A DNA stretch of 64,000 bases, taken from Cepaea nemoralis (taxonomy: Eukaryota > Mollusca > Gastropoda > Stylommatophora > Helicidae). A program made the position numbers and the translations under genes. The notes under the pieces are model-generated. The model made no database searches. It saw only the letters and a program-made list of their open reading frames with translations, and was not told the origin of the DNA. This document shows, in pieces, positions 41,606 through 55,600 of the stretch (position 1 is the first letter of the stretch; every line of letters begins with the position of its first letter). The DNA is taken from positions 137,001-201,000 of the forward strand of contig JACEFZ010015002.1 in assembly GCA_014155875.1 (NCBI GenBank). Direction: 5' to 3'.

Positions 41606-42266
41606 GGTTTGGGGACGCTGACAGTATCAAAAAGCCAGCTTGAACGGTTGGAGCGCATGCAGAATGCTGCCATGCGGGTAATCCTGGGGTGCACAAAGGA
41701 CACACCAATTATACGCATGAGGCATATGCGCTACCAACAATGACGGATAGCCATAGAGTCCTTCAAACCAAATTGTACCTGAGAGTTGCTGCAGACAGGG
41801 ATCACCCCCTGTATGAAGCCATGGACATGGTCAAGGTCATAGACTAAGACAAGGCACAGGCAGAACTATCTATACGTCAGGTGTGTGATCTAGAGACCAT
41901 CAATCGTGATAAAGAGTGGGTTGAAGTTCCTGAAGACATGACAGACTGGCACAATATAATGGAAACACTGGGTCACGAGTGCAGAGAATGGGCAGCTGGC
42001 CACACTGAGTTTGAAGTGCAAACAACTGAGCCAGAGTAATATACATCAATGTGACATAGTCATCTACAGCGATGGGTCAGTGGTGAGAAACAGACGTAGT
42101 GGTTGGGGTTTTATTGCAAAGGCTTGAAAAGGAGTGTCTGGCATGTGAGACTATGACGTCCAGCATGAGAATGAAGCTGGAAGCAGTAACAGCGGCATTC
42201 TACTGGTGAGAGGAGACTACTACAAGAGACATTGTATTCATTACGGACTCAAAGAGTATGCTTAGT
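41605..42266 (+). pseudogene. RNase H-type LINE: reverse transcriptase end and RNase H start
   Basis: The frame reads TVSKSQLERLERMQNAAMRV then ILGCTKDTPI. After stops and shifts it gives the RNase H start DIVIYSDGSVVRNRRSGWGF (catalytic Asp in DGS) and, near 42235, ITDSKSMLSK. At 42267 it breaks off into a different LINE. Same family as the minus copy at 37022-37775. Confidence 0.8.
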
Positions 42267-43012
42267 AAGGGATGTGTACTGTCCCCAAGCCTCTTCAACC
42301 TATACACAGAAAGAATTTTTAAACAAGTTGAACTGTCTGGACTTAACATCAATGGAAGAATCATAAACACTCTTAGGTATGCTGATGATACCGTGTTACT
42401 AGCAGAAAGTGAGCAAGAGTTACAAGACCTAGTGGAATAAGTAAACAGGCATAGTGCAGAATGAGGCTTAGATATTAACATCCAAAAAACAAAAAACTAA
42501 GATAATTAGCAGTGGAAAGGAAAGGTCATCAATGAAAATCACAGTAAACGGGGAGATACTAGAACAAGTAACAAGTTTCTCCTGTCTTGGACATATAATA
42601 ACAGATGATGGCAGAAGTGAAATAAAAATCAAAAATGGCATGAAATCAGTATTAACATCTAGAGAGATTAACAACGCAATAAAAATGAGAATTATCAAAT
42701 GCTACGTATATTCAACGCTACTATATGGCTTGGAAACCTGGACATTGAACAAGCAACTAGAAAGTCGTATAGCAGCCCTGGAGATGTGGATATACAGGCA
42801 AATGTCATATTTCATGGAAACAAAAACAATCAAATGCAGAGGTTCTAGAAAAACTGGGAATGAAGAGAGAGTTGATGAAAGAAATAAAGAGGAGGCAAGT
42901 GAAATATTTTGGCCACGTTAAAAGTCATGGTACTTTTATAAAAACCATACTGGAGGGCAAGGTTCAGGACAACCGAGCAAGAGATAGACAACGATTCAAG
43001 TGGGAAGATAAT
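42267..43012 (+). pseudogene. Second LINE reverse transcriptase fragment inside the first
   Basis: Starts GCVLSPSLFNLYTERIFKQV and carries the YADD box (RYADDTVLLAESEQELQDLV). After shifts come FSCLGHIITDDGRSEIKIKN, YGLETWTLNKQLESRI and KYFGHVKSHGTF. It replaces the roughly 300 bp expected between the two parts of the RNase H-type LINE. Confidence 0.82.
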
Positions 43013-43140
43013 CAGATAGCGGTGGGAACGATTAGTACTATGACTCTTCAGTGGCTGTTGTACAAGGGGATGGAGCACGAATGGGAATGTACTGAGTGCA
43101 GTGATGTCGGTTCTTAACTCAACTAACTCAACTCAACGAC
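43013..43140 (+). pseudogene. 3' end of the RNase H-type LINE
   Basis: Reads QIAVGTISTMTLQWLLYKGM, then WECTECSDVGS and a stop, followed by an aactcaact simple-repeat tail (about 43115-43138). It matches the minus-strand end at 37022-37160. Confidence 0.85.
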
Positions 43141-43245
43141 AACAATTAGGGTCGTAAATTACATGTACCTCAGAAAATGGAGAGGATTTGATGGCAAGGA
43201 AGACTCGTAAAAGGAAACCCACAGGTGAAATCAGTCTAGTGCACT
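43141..43245 (+). mobile_element. SINE-like family A tail, leading into the satellite
   Basis: Contains gggtcgtaaattacatgtac, gatggcaagga and tcagtctagtgcacttagta, the 3' half of family A (compare cagcccagtgcactagaagt at 33982). The final agtagtagtagc passes without a break into the satellite unit. Confidence 0.75.
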
Positions 43246-45099
43246 TAGTAGTAGTAGCAACTAAGAAGAAGATACATAAGTAGTGGCAGTAGTAGCAACT
43301 GAGAAGAAGATACATAAGTAGTAGCAGTAGTAGCAACTAAGAAGAAGATACATAAGTAGTAACAGTAGTAGTAACTAAGAAGAAGATACATAAGTAGTAG
43401 CAGTAGTAGTAACTAAGAAGAAGATACATAAGTAGTAGCAGTAGTAGCAACTAAGAAGAAGATACATAAGTAGTAGCAGTAGTAGCAACTAAGAAGAAGA
43501 TACATAAGTAGTAACAGTAGTAGCAACTAAGAAGAAGATACATAAGTAGTAGCAACTAAGAAGAAGATACATAAGTAGTAGCAACTAAGAAGAAGATACA
43601 TAAGTAGTAGCAGTAGTAGCAACTAAGAAGAAGATAGATAAGTAGTAGCAGTAGTAGCAACTAAGAAGAAGATACATAAGTAGTAACAGTAGTAGCAACT
43701 AAGAAGAAGATACATAAGTAGTAGCAGTAGTAGCAACTAAGAAGAAGATACATAAGTAGTAGCAGTAGTAGCAACTAAGAAGAAGATACATAAGTAGTAG
43801 CAGTAGTAGCAACTAAGAAGAAGATACATAAGTAGTAACAGTAGTAGCAACTAAGAAGAAGATACATAAGTAGTAGCAGTAGTAGCAACTAAGAAGAAGA
43901 TACATAAGTAGTAGCAGTAGTAGCAACTAAGAAGAAGATACATAAGTAGTAACAGTAGTAGCAACTAAGAAGAAGATACATAAGTAGTAGCAACTAAGAA
44001 GAAGATACATAAGTAGTAGCAACTAAGAAGAAGATACATAAGTAGTAGCAGTAGTAGCAACTAAGAAGAAGATAGATAAGTAGTAGCAGTAGTAGCAACT
44101 AAGAAGAAGATACATAAGTAGTAGCAGTAGTAGTAACTAAGAAGAAGATACATAAGTAGTAGCAGTAGTAGCAACTGAGAAGAAGATACATAAGTAGTAG
44201 CAGTAGTAGCAACTAAGAAGAAGATACATAAGTAGTAACAGTAGTAGTAACTAAGAAGAAGATACATAAGTAGTAGCAGTAGTAGTAACTAAGAAGAAGA
44301 TACATAAGTAGTAGCAGTAGTAGCAACTAAGAAGAAGATACATAAGTAGTAGCAGTAGTAGCAACTAAGAAGAAGATACATAAGTAGTAGCAGTAGTAGT
44401 AACTAAGAAGAAGATACATAAGTAGGTAGCAGTAGTAGTAACTAAGAAGAAGATACATAAGTAGTAGCAGTAGTAGCAACTAAGAAGAGGATACATAAGT
44501 AGTAGCAGTAGTAGCAACTAAGAAGAGGATACATAAGTAGTAGCAGTAGTAGTAACTAAGAAGAAGATACATAAGTAGTAACAGTAGTAGCAAACTAAGA
44601 AGAGGATACATAAGTAGTAGCAGTAGTAGTAACTAAGAAGAAGATACATAAGTAGTAGTAACAGTAGTAGCAACTAAGAAGAAGGATACATAAGTAGTAG
44701 CAGTAGTAGTAACTAAGAAGAAGATACATAAGTAGTAGCAGTAGTAGCAACTAAGAAGAGGATACATAAGTAGTAGCAGTAGTAGTAACTAAGAAGGAAG
44801 ATACATAAGTAGTAGTAACAGTAGTAGCAACTAAGAAGAGGATACATAAGTAGTAGCAAGTAGTAGCAACTAAGAAGAAGATACATAAGTAGTAGCAGTA
44901 GTAGCAACTAAGAAGAAGATACATAAGTAGTAGCAGTAGTAGTAACTAAGAAGAAGATACATAAGTAGTAGCAGTAGTAGCAACTAAGAAGAAGATACAT
45001 AAGTAGTAGCAGTAGTAGCAACTAAGAAGAAGATACATAAGTAGTAGCAGTAGTAGCAACTAAGAAGAAGATACATAAGTAGTAGCAGTAGTAGCAACT

Positions 45100-45760
45100 A
45101 AGAAGAAGATACATAAGTAGTAGCAGTAGTAGCAACTAGAAGAAGATACATAAGTAGTAGGCAGTAGTAGCAACTAAGAAGAAGATACATAAGTAGTAGC
45201 AGTTAGTAGTAACTAAGAAGAAGATACATAAGTAGTAGCAGTAGTAGCAACTAGAGAGGATACATAAGTAGTAAGCAGTAGTAGCAACTAAGAAGAAGAT
45301 TACATAAGTAGTAGCAGTAGTAGCAACTAAGAAGAAGGATACATAAGTAGTAGCAGTAGTAGCAACTAAGAAGAAGATACATAAGTAGTAGCAGTAGTAG
45401 CAATAAGAAGAAGATACATAAGTAGTAGCAGTAGTAGCAACTAAGAAGAAGATACATAAGTAGTAGCAGTAGTAGCAACTAAGAAGAAGATACATAAGTA
45501 GTGGCAGTAGTAGCAACTAGAAGAAGATACATAAGTAGTAGCAGTAGTAGCAACTAAGAAGAAGATACATAAGTAGTAGCAGTAGTAGCAACTAAGAAGA
45601 AGAGATTACATAAGTAGTTAGCCAGTAGTAGTCCACTAAGTAAGAAGACTACATAAGTAGTAGCAAGTAGTAGCTAACTAACGAAGAAGATACATAAGTA
45701 AGTAGCAGTAGTATGAGCAACTAGAAGAAGATACATAAGTAGTAGCAGTAGTAGCTAACT
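45100..45760. other. Indel-rich patch in the satellite, probable assembly error
   Basis: Single-base insertions and deletions (gtaggcag, gattacat, gttagcc, gtccactaagta, actaacgaag, gtatgagc) cluster here, while flanking units are near-perfect. The pattern fits uncorrected long-read errors rather than evolution. Confidence 0.65.
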
Positions 45761-48700
45761 AAGAAGAAGATACATAAGTAGTAGCAGTAGTAGCAACTAA
45801 GAAGAAGATACATAAGTAGTAGCAGTAGTAGCAACTAAGAAGAAGATACATAAGTAGTAGCAGTAGTAGCAACTAAGAAGAAGATACATAAGTAGTAGCA
45901 GTAGTAGCAACTAAGAAGAAGATACATAAGTAGTAGCAGTAGTAGCAACTAAGAAGAAGATACATAAGTAGTAGCAGTAGTAGCAACTAAGAAGAAGATA
46001 CATAAGTATTAGCAGTAGTAGCAACTAAGAAGAAGATACATAAGTAGTAGCAGTAGTAGCAACTAAGAAGAAGATACATAAGTAGTAGCAGTAGTAGCAA
46101 CTAAGAAGAAGATACATAAGTAGTAGCAGTAGTAGCAACTAAGAAGAAGATACATAAGTAGTAGCAGTAGTAGCAACTAAGAAGAAGATACATAAGTAGT
46201 AGCAGTAGTAGCAACTAAGAAGAAGATACATAAGTAGTAGCAGTAGTAGCAACTAAGAAGAAGATACATAAGTAGTAGCAGTAGTAGCAACTAAGAAGAA
46301 GATACATAAGTAGTAGCAGTAGTAGTAACTAAGAAGAGATACATAAGTAGTAAGCAGTAGTAGCAACTAAGAAGAAGATACATAAGTAGTAGCAGTAGTA
46401 GCAACTAAGAAGAAGATACATAAGTAGTAGCAGTAGTAGCAACTAAGAAGAAGATACATAAGTAGTAGCAGTAGTAGCAACTAAGAAGAAGATACATAAG
46501 TAGTAGCAGTAGTAGCAACTAAGAAGAAGATACATAAGTAGTAGCAGTAGTAGTAACTAAGAAGAAGATACATAAGTAGTAGCAGTAGTAGCAACTAAGA
46601 AGAAGATACATAAGTAGTAGCAGTAGTAGCAACTAAGAAGAAGATACATAAGTAGTAGCAGTAGTAGCAACTAAGAAGAAGATACATAAGTAGTAGCAGT
46701 AGTAGCAACTAAGAAGAAGATACATAAGTAGTAGCAGTAGTAGCAACTAAGAAGAAGATACATAAGTAGTAGCAGTAGTAGCAACTAAGAAGAAGATACA
46801 TAAGTAGTAGCAGTAGTAGCAACTAAGAAGAAGATACATAAGTAGTAGCAGTAGTAGTAACTAAGAAGAAGATACATAAGTAGTAGCAGTAGTAGCAACT
46901 AAGAAGAAGATACATAAGTAGTAGCAGTAGTAGCAACTAAGAAGAAGATACATAAGTAGTAGCAACTAAGAAGAAGATACATAAGTAGTAGCAGTAGTAG
47001 CAACTAAGAAGAAGATACATAAGTAGTAGCAGTAGTAGCAACTAAGAAGAAGATACATAAGTAGTAGCAGTAGTAGTAACTAAGAAGAAGATACATAAGT
47101 AGTAGCAGTAGTAGCAACTAAGAAGAAGATACATAAGTAGTAGCAGTAGTAGCAACTAAGAAGAAGATACATAAGTAGTAGCAGTAGTAGCAACTAAGAA
47201 GAAGATACATAAGTAGTAGCAGTAGTAGCAACTAAGAAGAAGATACATAAGTAGTAGCAGTAGTAGCAACTAAGAAGAAGATACATAAGTAGTAGCAGTA
47301 GTAGCAACTAAGAAGAAGATACATAAGTAGTAGCAGTAGTAGCAACTAAGAAGAAGATACATAAGTAGTAGCAGTAGTAGCAACTAAGAAGAAGATACAT
47401 AAGTAGTAGCAGTAGTAGCAACTAAGAAGAAGATACATAAGTAGTAGCAGTAGTAGCAACTAAGAAGAAGATACATAAGTAGTAGCAGTAGTAGCAACTA
47501 AGAAGAAGATACATAAGTAGTAGCAGTAGTAGCAACTAAGAAGAAGATACATAAGTAGTAGCAGTAGTAGCAACTAAGAAGAAGATACATAAGTAGTAGC
47601 AGTAGTAGCAACTAAGAAGAAGATACATAAGTAGTAGCAGTAGTAGCAACTAAGAAGAGGATACATAAGTAGTAGCAGTAGTAGCAACTAAGAAGAAGAT
47701 ACATAAGTAGTAGCAGTAGTAGCAACTAAGAAGAAGATACATAAGTAGTAGCAGTAGTAGCAACTAAGAAGAAGATACATAAGTAGTAGCAACTAAGAAG
47801 AAGATACATAAGTAGTAGCAACTAAGAAGAAGATACATAAGTAGTAGCAGTAGTAGCAACTAAGAAGAAGATACATAAGTAGTAGCAGTAGTAGCAACTA
47901 AGAAGAAGATACATAAGTAGTAGCAACTAAGAAGAAGATACATAAGTAGTAGCAACTAAGAAGAAGATACATAAGTAGTAGCAGTAGTAGCAACTAAGAA
48001 GAAGATACATAAGTAGTAGCAACTAAGAAGAAGATACATAAGTAGTAGCAGTAGTAGCAACTAAGAAGAAGATACATAAGTAGTAGCAGTAGTAGCAACT
48101 AAGAAGAAGATACATAAGTAGTAGCAGTAGTAGCAACTAAGAAGAAGATACATAAGTAGTAGCAGTAGTAGCAACTAAGAAGAAGATACATAAGTAGTAG
48201 CAACTAAGAAGAAGATACATAAGTAGTAGCAGTAGTAGCAACTAAGAAGAAGATACATAAGTAGTAGCAGTAGTAGTAACTAAGAAGAAGATACATAAGT
48301 AGTAGTAACTAAGAAGAAGATACATAAGTAGTAGCAACTAAGAAGAAGATACATAAAGTAGTAGCAACTAAGAAGAAGATACATAAGTAGTAGCAGTAGT
48401 AGTAACTAAGAAGAAGATACATAAGTAGTAGCAACTAAGAAGAAGATACATAAGTAGTAGCAGTAGTAGCAACTAAGAAGAAGATACATAAGTAGTAGCA
48501 GTAGTAGCAACTAAGAAGAAGATACATAAGTAGTAGCAGTAGTAGCAACTAAGAAGAAGATACATAAGTAGTAGCAGTAGTAGCAACTAAGAAGAAGATA
48601 CATAAGTAGTAGCAGTAGTAGCAACTAAGAAGAAGATACATAAGTAGTAGCAGTAGTAGCAACTAAGAAGAAGATACATAAGTAGTAGCAGTAGTAGCAA

Positions 48701-49633
48701 CTAAGAAGAAGATACATAAGTAGTAGCAGTAGTAGCAACTAAGAAGAAGATACATAAGTAGTAGCAGTAGTAGTAACTAAGAAGAAGATACATAAGTAGT
48801 AGCAGTAGTAGCAACTAAGAAGAAGATACATAAGTAGTAGCAGTAGTAGCAACTAAGAAGAAGATACATAAGTAGTAGCAACTAAGAAGAAGATACATAA
48901 GTAGTAGCAGTAGTAGCAACTAAGAAGAAGATACATAAGTAGTAGCAGTAGTAGAAGAAGAATACATACATAAGTAGTAGCAGTAGTAGCAACTAAGAAG
49001 AAGATACATAAGTAGTAGCAACTAAGAAGAAGATACATAAGTAGTAGCAGTAGTAGCAACTAAGAAGAAGATACATAAGTAGTAGCAGTAGTAGCAACTA
49101 AGAAGAAGATACATAAGTAGTAGCAGTAGTAGCAGTAGTAGCAGTAGTAGCAACTAAGAAGAAGATACATAAGTAGTAGCAGTAGTAGCAACTAAGAAGA
49201 AGATACATAAAGTAGTAGCAACTAAGAAGAAGATACATAAGTAGTAGCAGTAGTAGCAACTAAGAAGAAGATACATAAGTAGTAGCAGTAGTAGCAACTA
49301 AGAAGAAGATACATAAGTAGTAGCAGTAGTAGCAACTAAGAAGAAGATACATAAGTAGTAGCAGTAGTAGCAACTAAGAAGAAGATACATAAGTAGTAGC
49401 AGTAGTAGCAACTAAGAAGAAGATACATAAGTAGTAGCAGTAGTAGCAACTAAGAAGAAGATACATAAGTAGTAGCAGTAGTAGCAACTAAGAAGAAGAT
49501 ACATAAGTAGTAGCAGTAGTAGCAACTAAGAAGAAGATACATAAGTAGTAGCAGTAGTAGCAACTAAGAAGAAGATACATAAGTAGTAGCAGTAGTAGCA
49601 ACTAAGAAGAAGATACATAAGTAGTAGCAACTA

Positions 49634-49652
49634 AGATGTGTATAAGAGACAG
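49634..49652 (+). other. Tn5 mosaic-end (Nextera adapter) sequence in the assembly
   Basis: The 19 bases AGATGTGTATAAGAGACAG are identical to the transposase mosaic end used in tagmentation libraries. They replace part of a satellite unit, with perfect repeat on both sides. This is library or assembly contamination, not biology. Confidence 0.93.
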
Positions 49653-52600
49653 TAGCAGTAGTAGCAACTAAGAAGAAGATACATAAGTAGTAGCAACTAA
49701 GAAGAAGATACATAAGTAGTAGCAGTAGTAGCAACTAAGAAGAAGATACATAAGTAGTAGCAACTAAGAAGAAGATACATAAGTAGTAGCAGTAGTAGCA
49801 ACTAAGAAGAAGATACATAAGTAGTAGCAGTAGTAGCAACTAAGAAGAAGATACATAAGTAGTAGCAACTAAGAAGAAGATACATAAGTAGTAGCAGTAG
49901 TAGCAACTAAGAAGAAGATACATAAGTAGTAGCAGTAGTAGCAACTAAGAAGAAGATACATAAGTAGTAGCAGTAGTAGCAACTAAGAAGAAGATACATA
50001 AGTAGTAGCAGTAGTAGCAACTAAGAAGAAGATACATAAGTAGTAGCAGTAGTAGCAACTAAGAAGAAGATACATAAGTAGTAGCAGTAGTAGCAACTAA
50101 GAAGAAGATACATAAGTAGTAGCAGTAGTAGCAACTAAGAAGAAGATACATAAGTAGTAGCAACTAAGAAGAAGATACATAAGTAGTAGCAGTAGTAGCA
50201 ACTAAGAAGAAGATACATAAGTAGTAGCAACTAAGAAGAAGATACATAAGTAGTAGCAGTAGTAGCAACTAAGAAGAAGATGTAGCAGTAGTAGCAACTA
50301 AGAAGAAGATACATAAGTAGTAGCAGTAGTAGCAACTAAGAAGAAGATACATAAGTAGTAGCAGTAGTAGCAACTAAGAAGAAGATACATAAGTAGTAGC
50401 AGTAGTAGCAACTAAGAAGAAGATACATAAGTAGTAGCAGTAGTAGCAACTAAGAAGAAGATACATAAGTAGTAGCAGTAGTAGCAACTAAGAAGAAGAT
50501 ACATAAGTAGTAGCAGTAGTAGCAACTAAGAAGAAGATACATAAGTAGTAGCAGTAGTAGCAACTAAGAAGAAGATACATAAGTAGTAGCAGTAGTAGCA
50601 ACTAAGAAGAAGATACATAAGTAGTAGCAGTAGTAGCAACTAAGAAGAAGATACATAAGTAGTAGCAGTAGTAGCAACTAAGAAGAAGATACATAAGTAG
50701 TAGCAGTAGTAGCAACTAAGAAGAAGATACATAAGTAGTAGCAGTAGTAGCAACTAAGAAGAAGATACATAAGTAGTAGCAGTAGTAGCAACTAAGAAGA
50801 AGATACATAAGTAGTAGCAGTAGTAGCAACTAAGAAGAAGATACATAAGTAGTAGCAGTAGTAGCAACTAAGAAGAAGATACATAAGTAGTAGCAGTAGT
50901 AGCAACTAAGAAGAAGATACATAAGTAGTAGCAGTAGTAGCAACTAAGAAGAAGATACATAAGTAGTAGCAGTAGTAGCAACTAAGAAGAAGATACATAA
51001 GTAGTAGCAGTAGTAGCAACTAAGAAGAAGATACATAAGTAGTAGCAGTAGTAGCAACTAAGAAGAAGATACATAAGTAGTAGCAGTAGTAGCAACTAAG
51101 AAGAAGATACATAAGTAGTAGCAGTAGTAGCAACTAAGAAGAAGATACATAAGTAGTAGCAGTAGTAGCAACTAAGAAGAAGATACATAAGTAGTAGCAG
51201 TAGTAGCAACTAAGAAGAAGATACATAAGTAGTAGCAGTAGTAGCAACTAAGAAGAAGATACATAAGTAGTAGCAGTAGTAGCAACTAAGAAGAAGATAC
51301 ATAAGTAGTAGCAGTAGTAGCAACTAAGAAGAAGATACATAAGTAGTAGCAGTAGTAGCAACTAAGAAGAAGATACATAAGTAGTAGCAGTAGTAGCAAC
51401 TAAGAAGAAGATACATAAGTAGTAGCAGTAGTAGCAACTAAGAAGAAGATACATAAGTAGTAGCAGTAGTAGCAACTAAGAAGAAGATACATAAGTAGTA
51501 GCAGTAGTAGCAACTAAGAAGAAGATACATAAGTAGTAGCAGTAGTAGCAACTAAGAAGAAGATACATAAGTAGTAGCAGTAGTAGCAACTAAGAAGAAG
51601 ATACATAAGTAGTAGCAGTAGTAGCAACTAAGAAGAAGATACATAAGTAGTAGCAGTAGTAGCAACTAAGAAGAAGATACATAAGTAGTAGCAGTAGTAG
51701 CAACTAAGAAGAAGATACATAAGTAGTAGCAGTAGTAGCAACTAAGAAGAAGATACATAAGTAGTAGCAGTAGTAGCAACTAAGAAGAAGATACATAAGT
51801 AGTAGCAGTAGTAGCAACTAAGAAGAAGATACATAAGTAGTAGCAGTAGTAGCAACTAAGAAGAAGATACATAAGTAGTAGCAGTAGTAGCAACTAAGAA
51901 GAAGATACATAAGTAGTAGCAGTAGTAGCAACTAAGAAGAAGATACATAAGTAGTAGCAGTAGTAGCAACTAAGAAGAAGATACATAAGTAGTAGCAGTA
52001 GTAGATACATAAGTAGTAGCAACTAAGAAGAAGATACATAAGTAGTAGCAACTAAGAAGAAGATACATAGTAGTAGCAGTAGTAGCAACTAAGAAGAAGA
52101 TACATAAGTAGTAGCAGTAGTAGCAACTAAGAAGAAGATACATAAGTAGTAGCAGTAGTAGCAACTAAGAAGAAGATACATAAGTAGTAGCAGTAGTAGC
52201 AACTAAGAAGAAGATACATAAGTAGTAGCAGTAGTAGCAACTAAGAAGAAGATACATAAGTAGTAGCAGTAGTAGCAACTAAGAAGAAGATACATAAGTA
52301 GTAGCAGTAGTAGCAACTAAGAAGAAGATACATAAGTAGTAGCAGTAGTAGCAACTAAGAAGAAGATACATAAGTAGTAGCAGTAGTAGCAACTAAGAAG
52401 AAGATACATAAGTAGTAGCAGTAGTAGCAACTAAGAAGAAGATACATAAGTAGTAGCAGTAGTAGCAACTAAGAAGAAGATACATAAGTAGTAGCAGTAG
52501 TAGCAACTAAGAAGAAGATACATAAGTAGTAGCAGTAGTAGCAACTAAGAAGAAGATACATAGCAGTAGTAGCAACTAAGAAGAAGATACATAAGTAGTA

Positions 52601-55600
52601 GCAGTAGTAGCAACTAAGAAGAAGATACATAAGTAGTAGCAACTAAGAAGAAGATACATAAGTAGTAGCAACTAAGAAGAAGATACATAAGTAGTAGCAA
52701 CTAAGAAGAAGATACATAAGTAGTAGCAGTAGTAGCAACTAAGAAGAAGATACATAAGTAGTAGCAACTAAGAAGAAGATACATAAGTAGTAGCAGTAGT
52801 AGCAACTAAGAAGAAGATACATAAGTAGTAGCAGTAGTAGCAACTAAGAAGAAGATACATAAGTAGTAGCAGTAGTAGCAACTAAGAAGAAGATACATAA
52901 GTAGTAGCAGTAGTAGCAACTAAGAAGAAGATACATAAGTAGTAGCAGTAGTAGCAACTAAGAAGAAGATACATAAGTAGTAGCAGTAGTAGCAACTAAG
53001 AAGAAGATACATAAGTAGTAGCAGTAGTAGCAACTAAGAAGAAGATACATAAGTAGTAGCAGTAGTAGCAACTAAGAAGAAGATACATAAGTAGTAGCAG
53101 TAGTAGCAACTAAGAAGAAGATACATAAGTAGTAGCAACTAAGAAGAAGATACATAAGTAGTAGCAGTAGTAGCAACTAAGAAGAAGATACATAAGTAGT
53201 AGCAGTAGTAGCAACTAAGAAGAAGATACATAAGTAGTAGCAGTAGTAGCAACTAAGAAGAAGATACATAAGTAGTAGCAGTAGTAGCAACTAAGAAGAA
53301 GATACATAAGTAGTAGCAGTAGTAGCAACTAAGAAGAAGATACATAAGTAGTAGCAGTAGTAGCAACTAAGAAGAAGATACATAAGTAGTAGCAGTAGTA
53401 GCAACTAAGAAGAAGATACATAAGTAGTAGCAGTAGTAGCAACTAAGAAGAAGATACATAAGTAGTAGCAGTAGTAGCAACTAAGAAGAAGATACATAAG
53501 TAGTAGCAGTAGTAGCAACTAAGAAGAAGATACATAAGTAGTAGCAGTAGTAGCAACTAAGAAGAAGATACATAAGTAGTAGCAGTAGTAGCAACTAAGA
53601 AGAAGATACATAAGTAGTAGCAGTAGTAGCAACTAAGAAGAAGATACATAAGTAGTAGCAGTAGTAGCAACTAAGAAGAAGATACATAAGTAGTAGCAGT
53701 AGTAGCAACTAAGAAGAAGATACATAAGTAGTAGCAGTAGTAGCAACTAAGAAGAAGATACATAAGTAGTAGCAGTAGTAGCAACTAAGAAGAAGATACA
53801 TAAGTAGTAGCAGTAGTAGCAACTAAGAAGAAGATACATAAGTAGTAGCAGTAGTAGCAACTAAGAAGAAGATACATAAGTAGTAGCAGTAGTAGCAACT
53901 AAGAAGAAGATACATAAGTAGTAGCAGTAGTAGCAACTAAGAAGAAGATACATAAGTAGTAGCAGTAGTAGCAACTAAGAAGAAGATACATAAGTAGTAG
54001 CAGTAGTAGCAACTAAGAAGAAGATACATAAGTAGTAGCAGTAGTAGCAACTAAGAAGAAGATACATAAGTAGTAGCAGTAGTAGCAACTAAGAAGAAGA
54101 TACATAAGTAGTAGCAGTAGTAGCAACTAAGAAGAAGATACATAAGTAGTAGCAGTAGTAGCAACTAAGAAGAAGATACATAAGTAGTAGCAGTAGTAGC
54201 AACTAAGAAGAAGATACATAAGTAGTAGCAGTAGTAGCAACTAAGAAGAAGATACATAAGTAGTAGCAGTAGTAGCAACTAAGAAGAAGATACATAAGTA
54301 GTAGCAGTAGTAGCAACTAAGAAGAAGATACATAAGTAGTAGCAGTAGTAGCAACTAAGAAGAAGATACATAAGTAGTAGCAGTAGTAGCAACTAAGAAG
54401 AAGATACATAAGTAGTAGCAGTAGTAGCAACTAAGAAGAAGATACATAAGTAGTAGCAGTAGTAGCAACTAAGAAGAAGATACATAAGTAGTAGCAGTAG
54501 TAGCAACTAAGAAGAAGATACATAAGTAGTAGCAGTAGTAGCAACTAAGAAGAAGATACATAAGTAGTAGCAGTAGTAGCAACTAAGAAGAAGATACATA
54601 AGTAGTAGCAGTAGTAGCAACTAAGAAGAAGATACATAAGTAGTAGCAGTAGTAGCAACTAAGAAGAAGATACATAAGTAGTAGCAGTAGTAGCAACTAA
54701 GAAGAAGATACATAAGTAGTAGCAGTAGTAGCAACTAAGAAGAAGATACATAAGTAGTAGCAACTAAGAAGAAGATACATAAGTAGTAGCAGTAGTAGCA
54801 ACTAAGAAGAAGATACATAAGTAGTAGCAGTAGTAGCAACTAAGAAGAAGATACATAAGTAGTAGCAACTAAGAAGAAGATACATAAGTAGTAGCAGTAG
54901 TAGCAACTAAGAAGAAGATACATAAGTAGTAGCAGTAGTAGCAACTAAGAAGAAGATACATAAGTAGTAGCAGTAGTAGCAACTAAGAAGAAGATACATA
55001 AGTAGTAGCAGTAGTAGCAACTAAGAAGAAGATACATAAGTAGTAGCAGTAGTAGCAACTAAGAAGAAGATACATAAGTAGTAGCAGTAGTAGCAACTAA
55101 GAAGAAGATACATAAGTAGTAGCAGTAGTAGCAACTAAGAAGAAGATACATAAGTAGTAGCAGTAGTAGCAACTAAGAAGAAGATACATAAGTAGTAGCA
55201 GTAGTAGCAACTAAGAAGAAGATACATAAGTAGTAGCAGTAGTAGCAACTAAGAAGAAGATACATAAGTAGTAGCAGTAGTAGCAACTAAGAAGAAGATA
55301 CATAAGTAGTAGCAGTAGTAGCAACTAAGAAGAAGATACATAAGTAGTAGCAGTAGTAGCAACTAAGAAGAAGATACATAAGTAGTAGCAGTAGTAGCAA
55401 CTAAGAAGAAGATACATAAGTAGTAGCAGTAGTAGCAACTAAGAAGAAGATACATAAGTAGTAGCAGTAGTAGCAACTAAGAAGAAGATACATAAGTAGT
55501 AGCAGTAGTAGTAACTAAGAAGAAGATACATAAGTAGTAGCAGTAGTAGCAACTAAGAAGAAGATACATAAGTAGTAGCAGTAGTAGTAACTAAGAAGAA

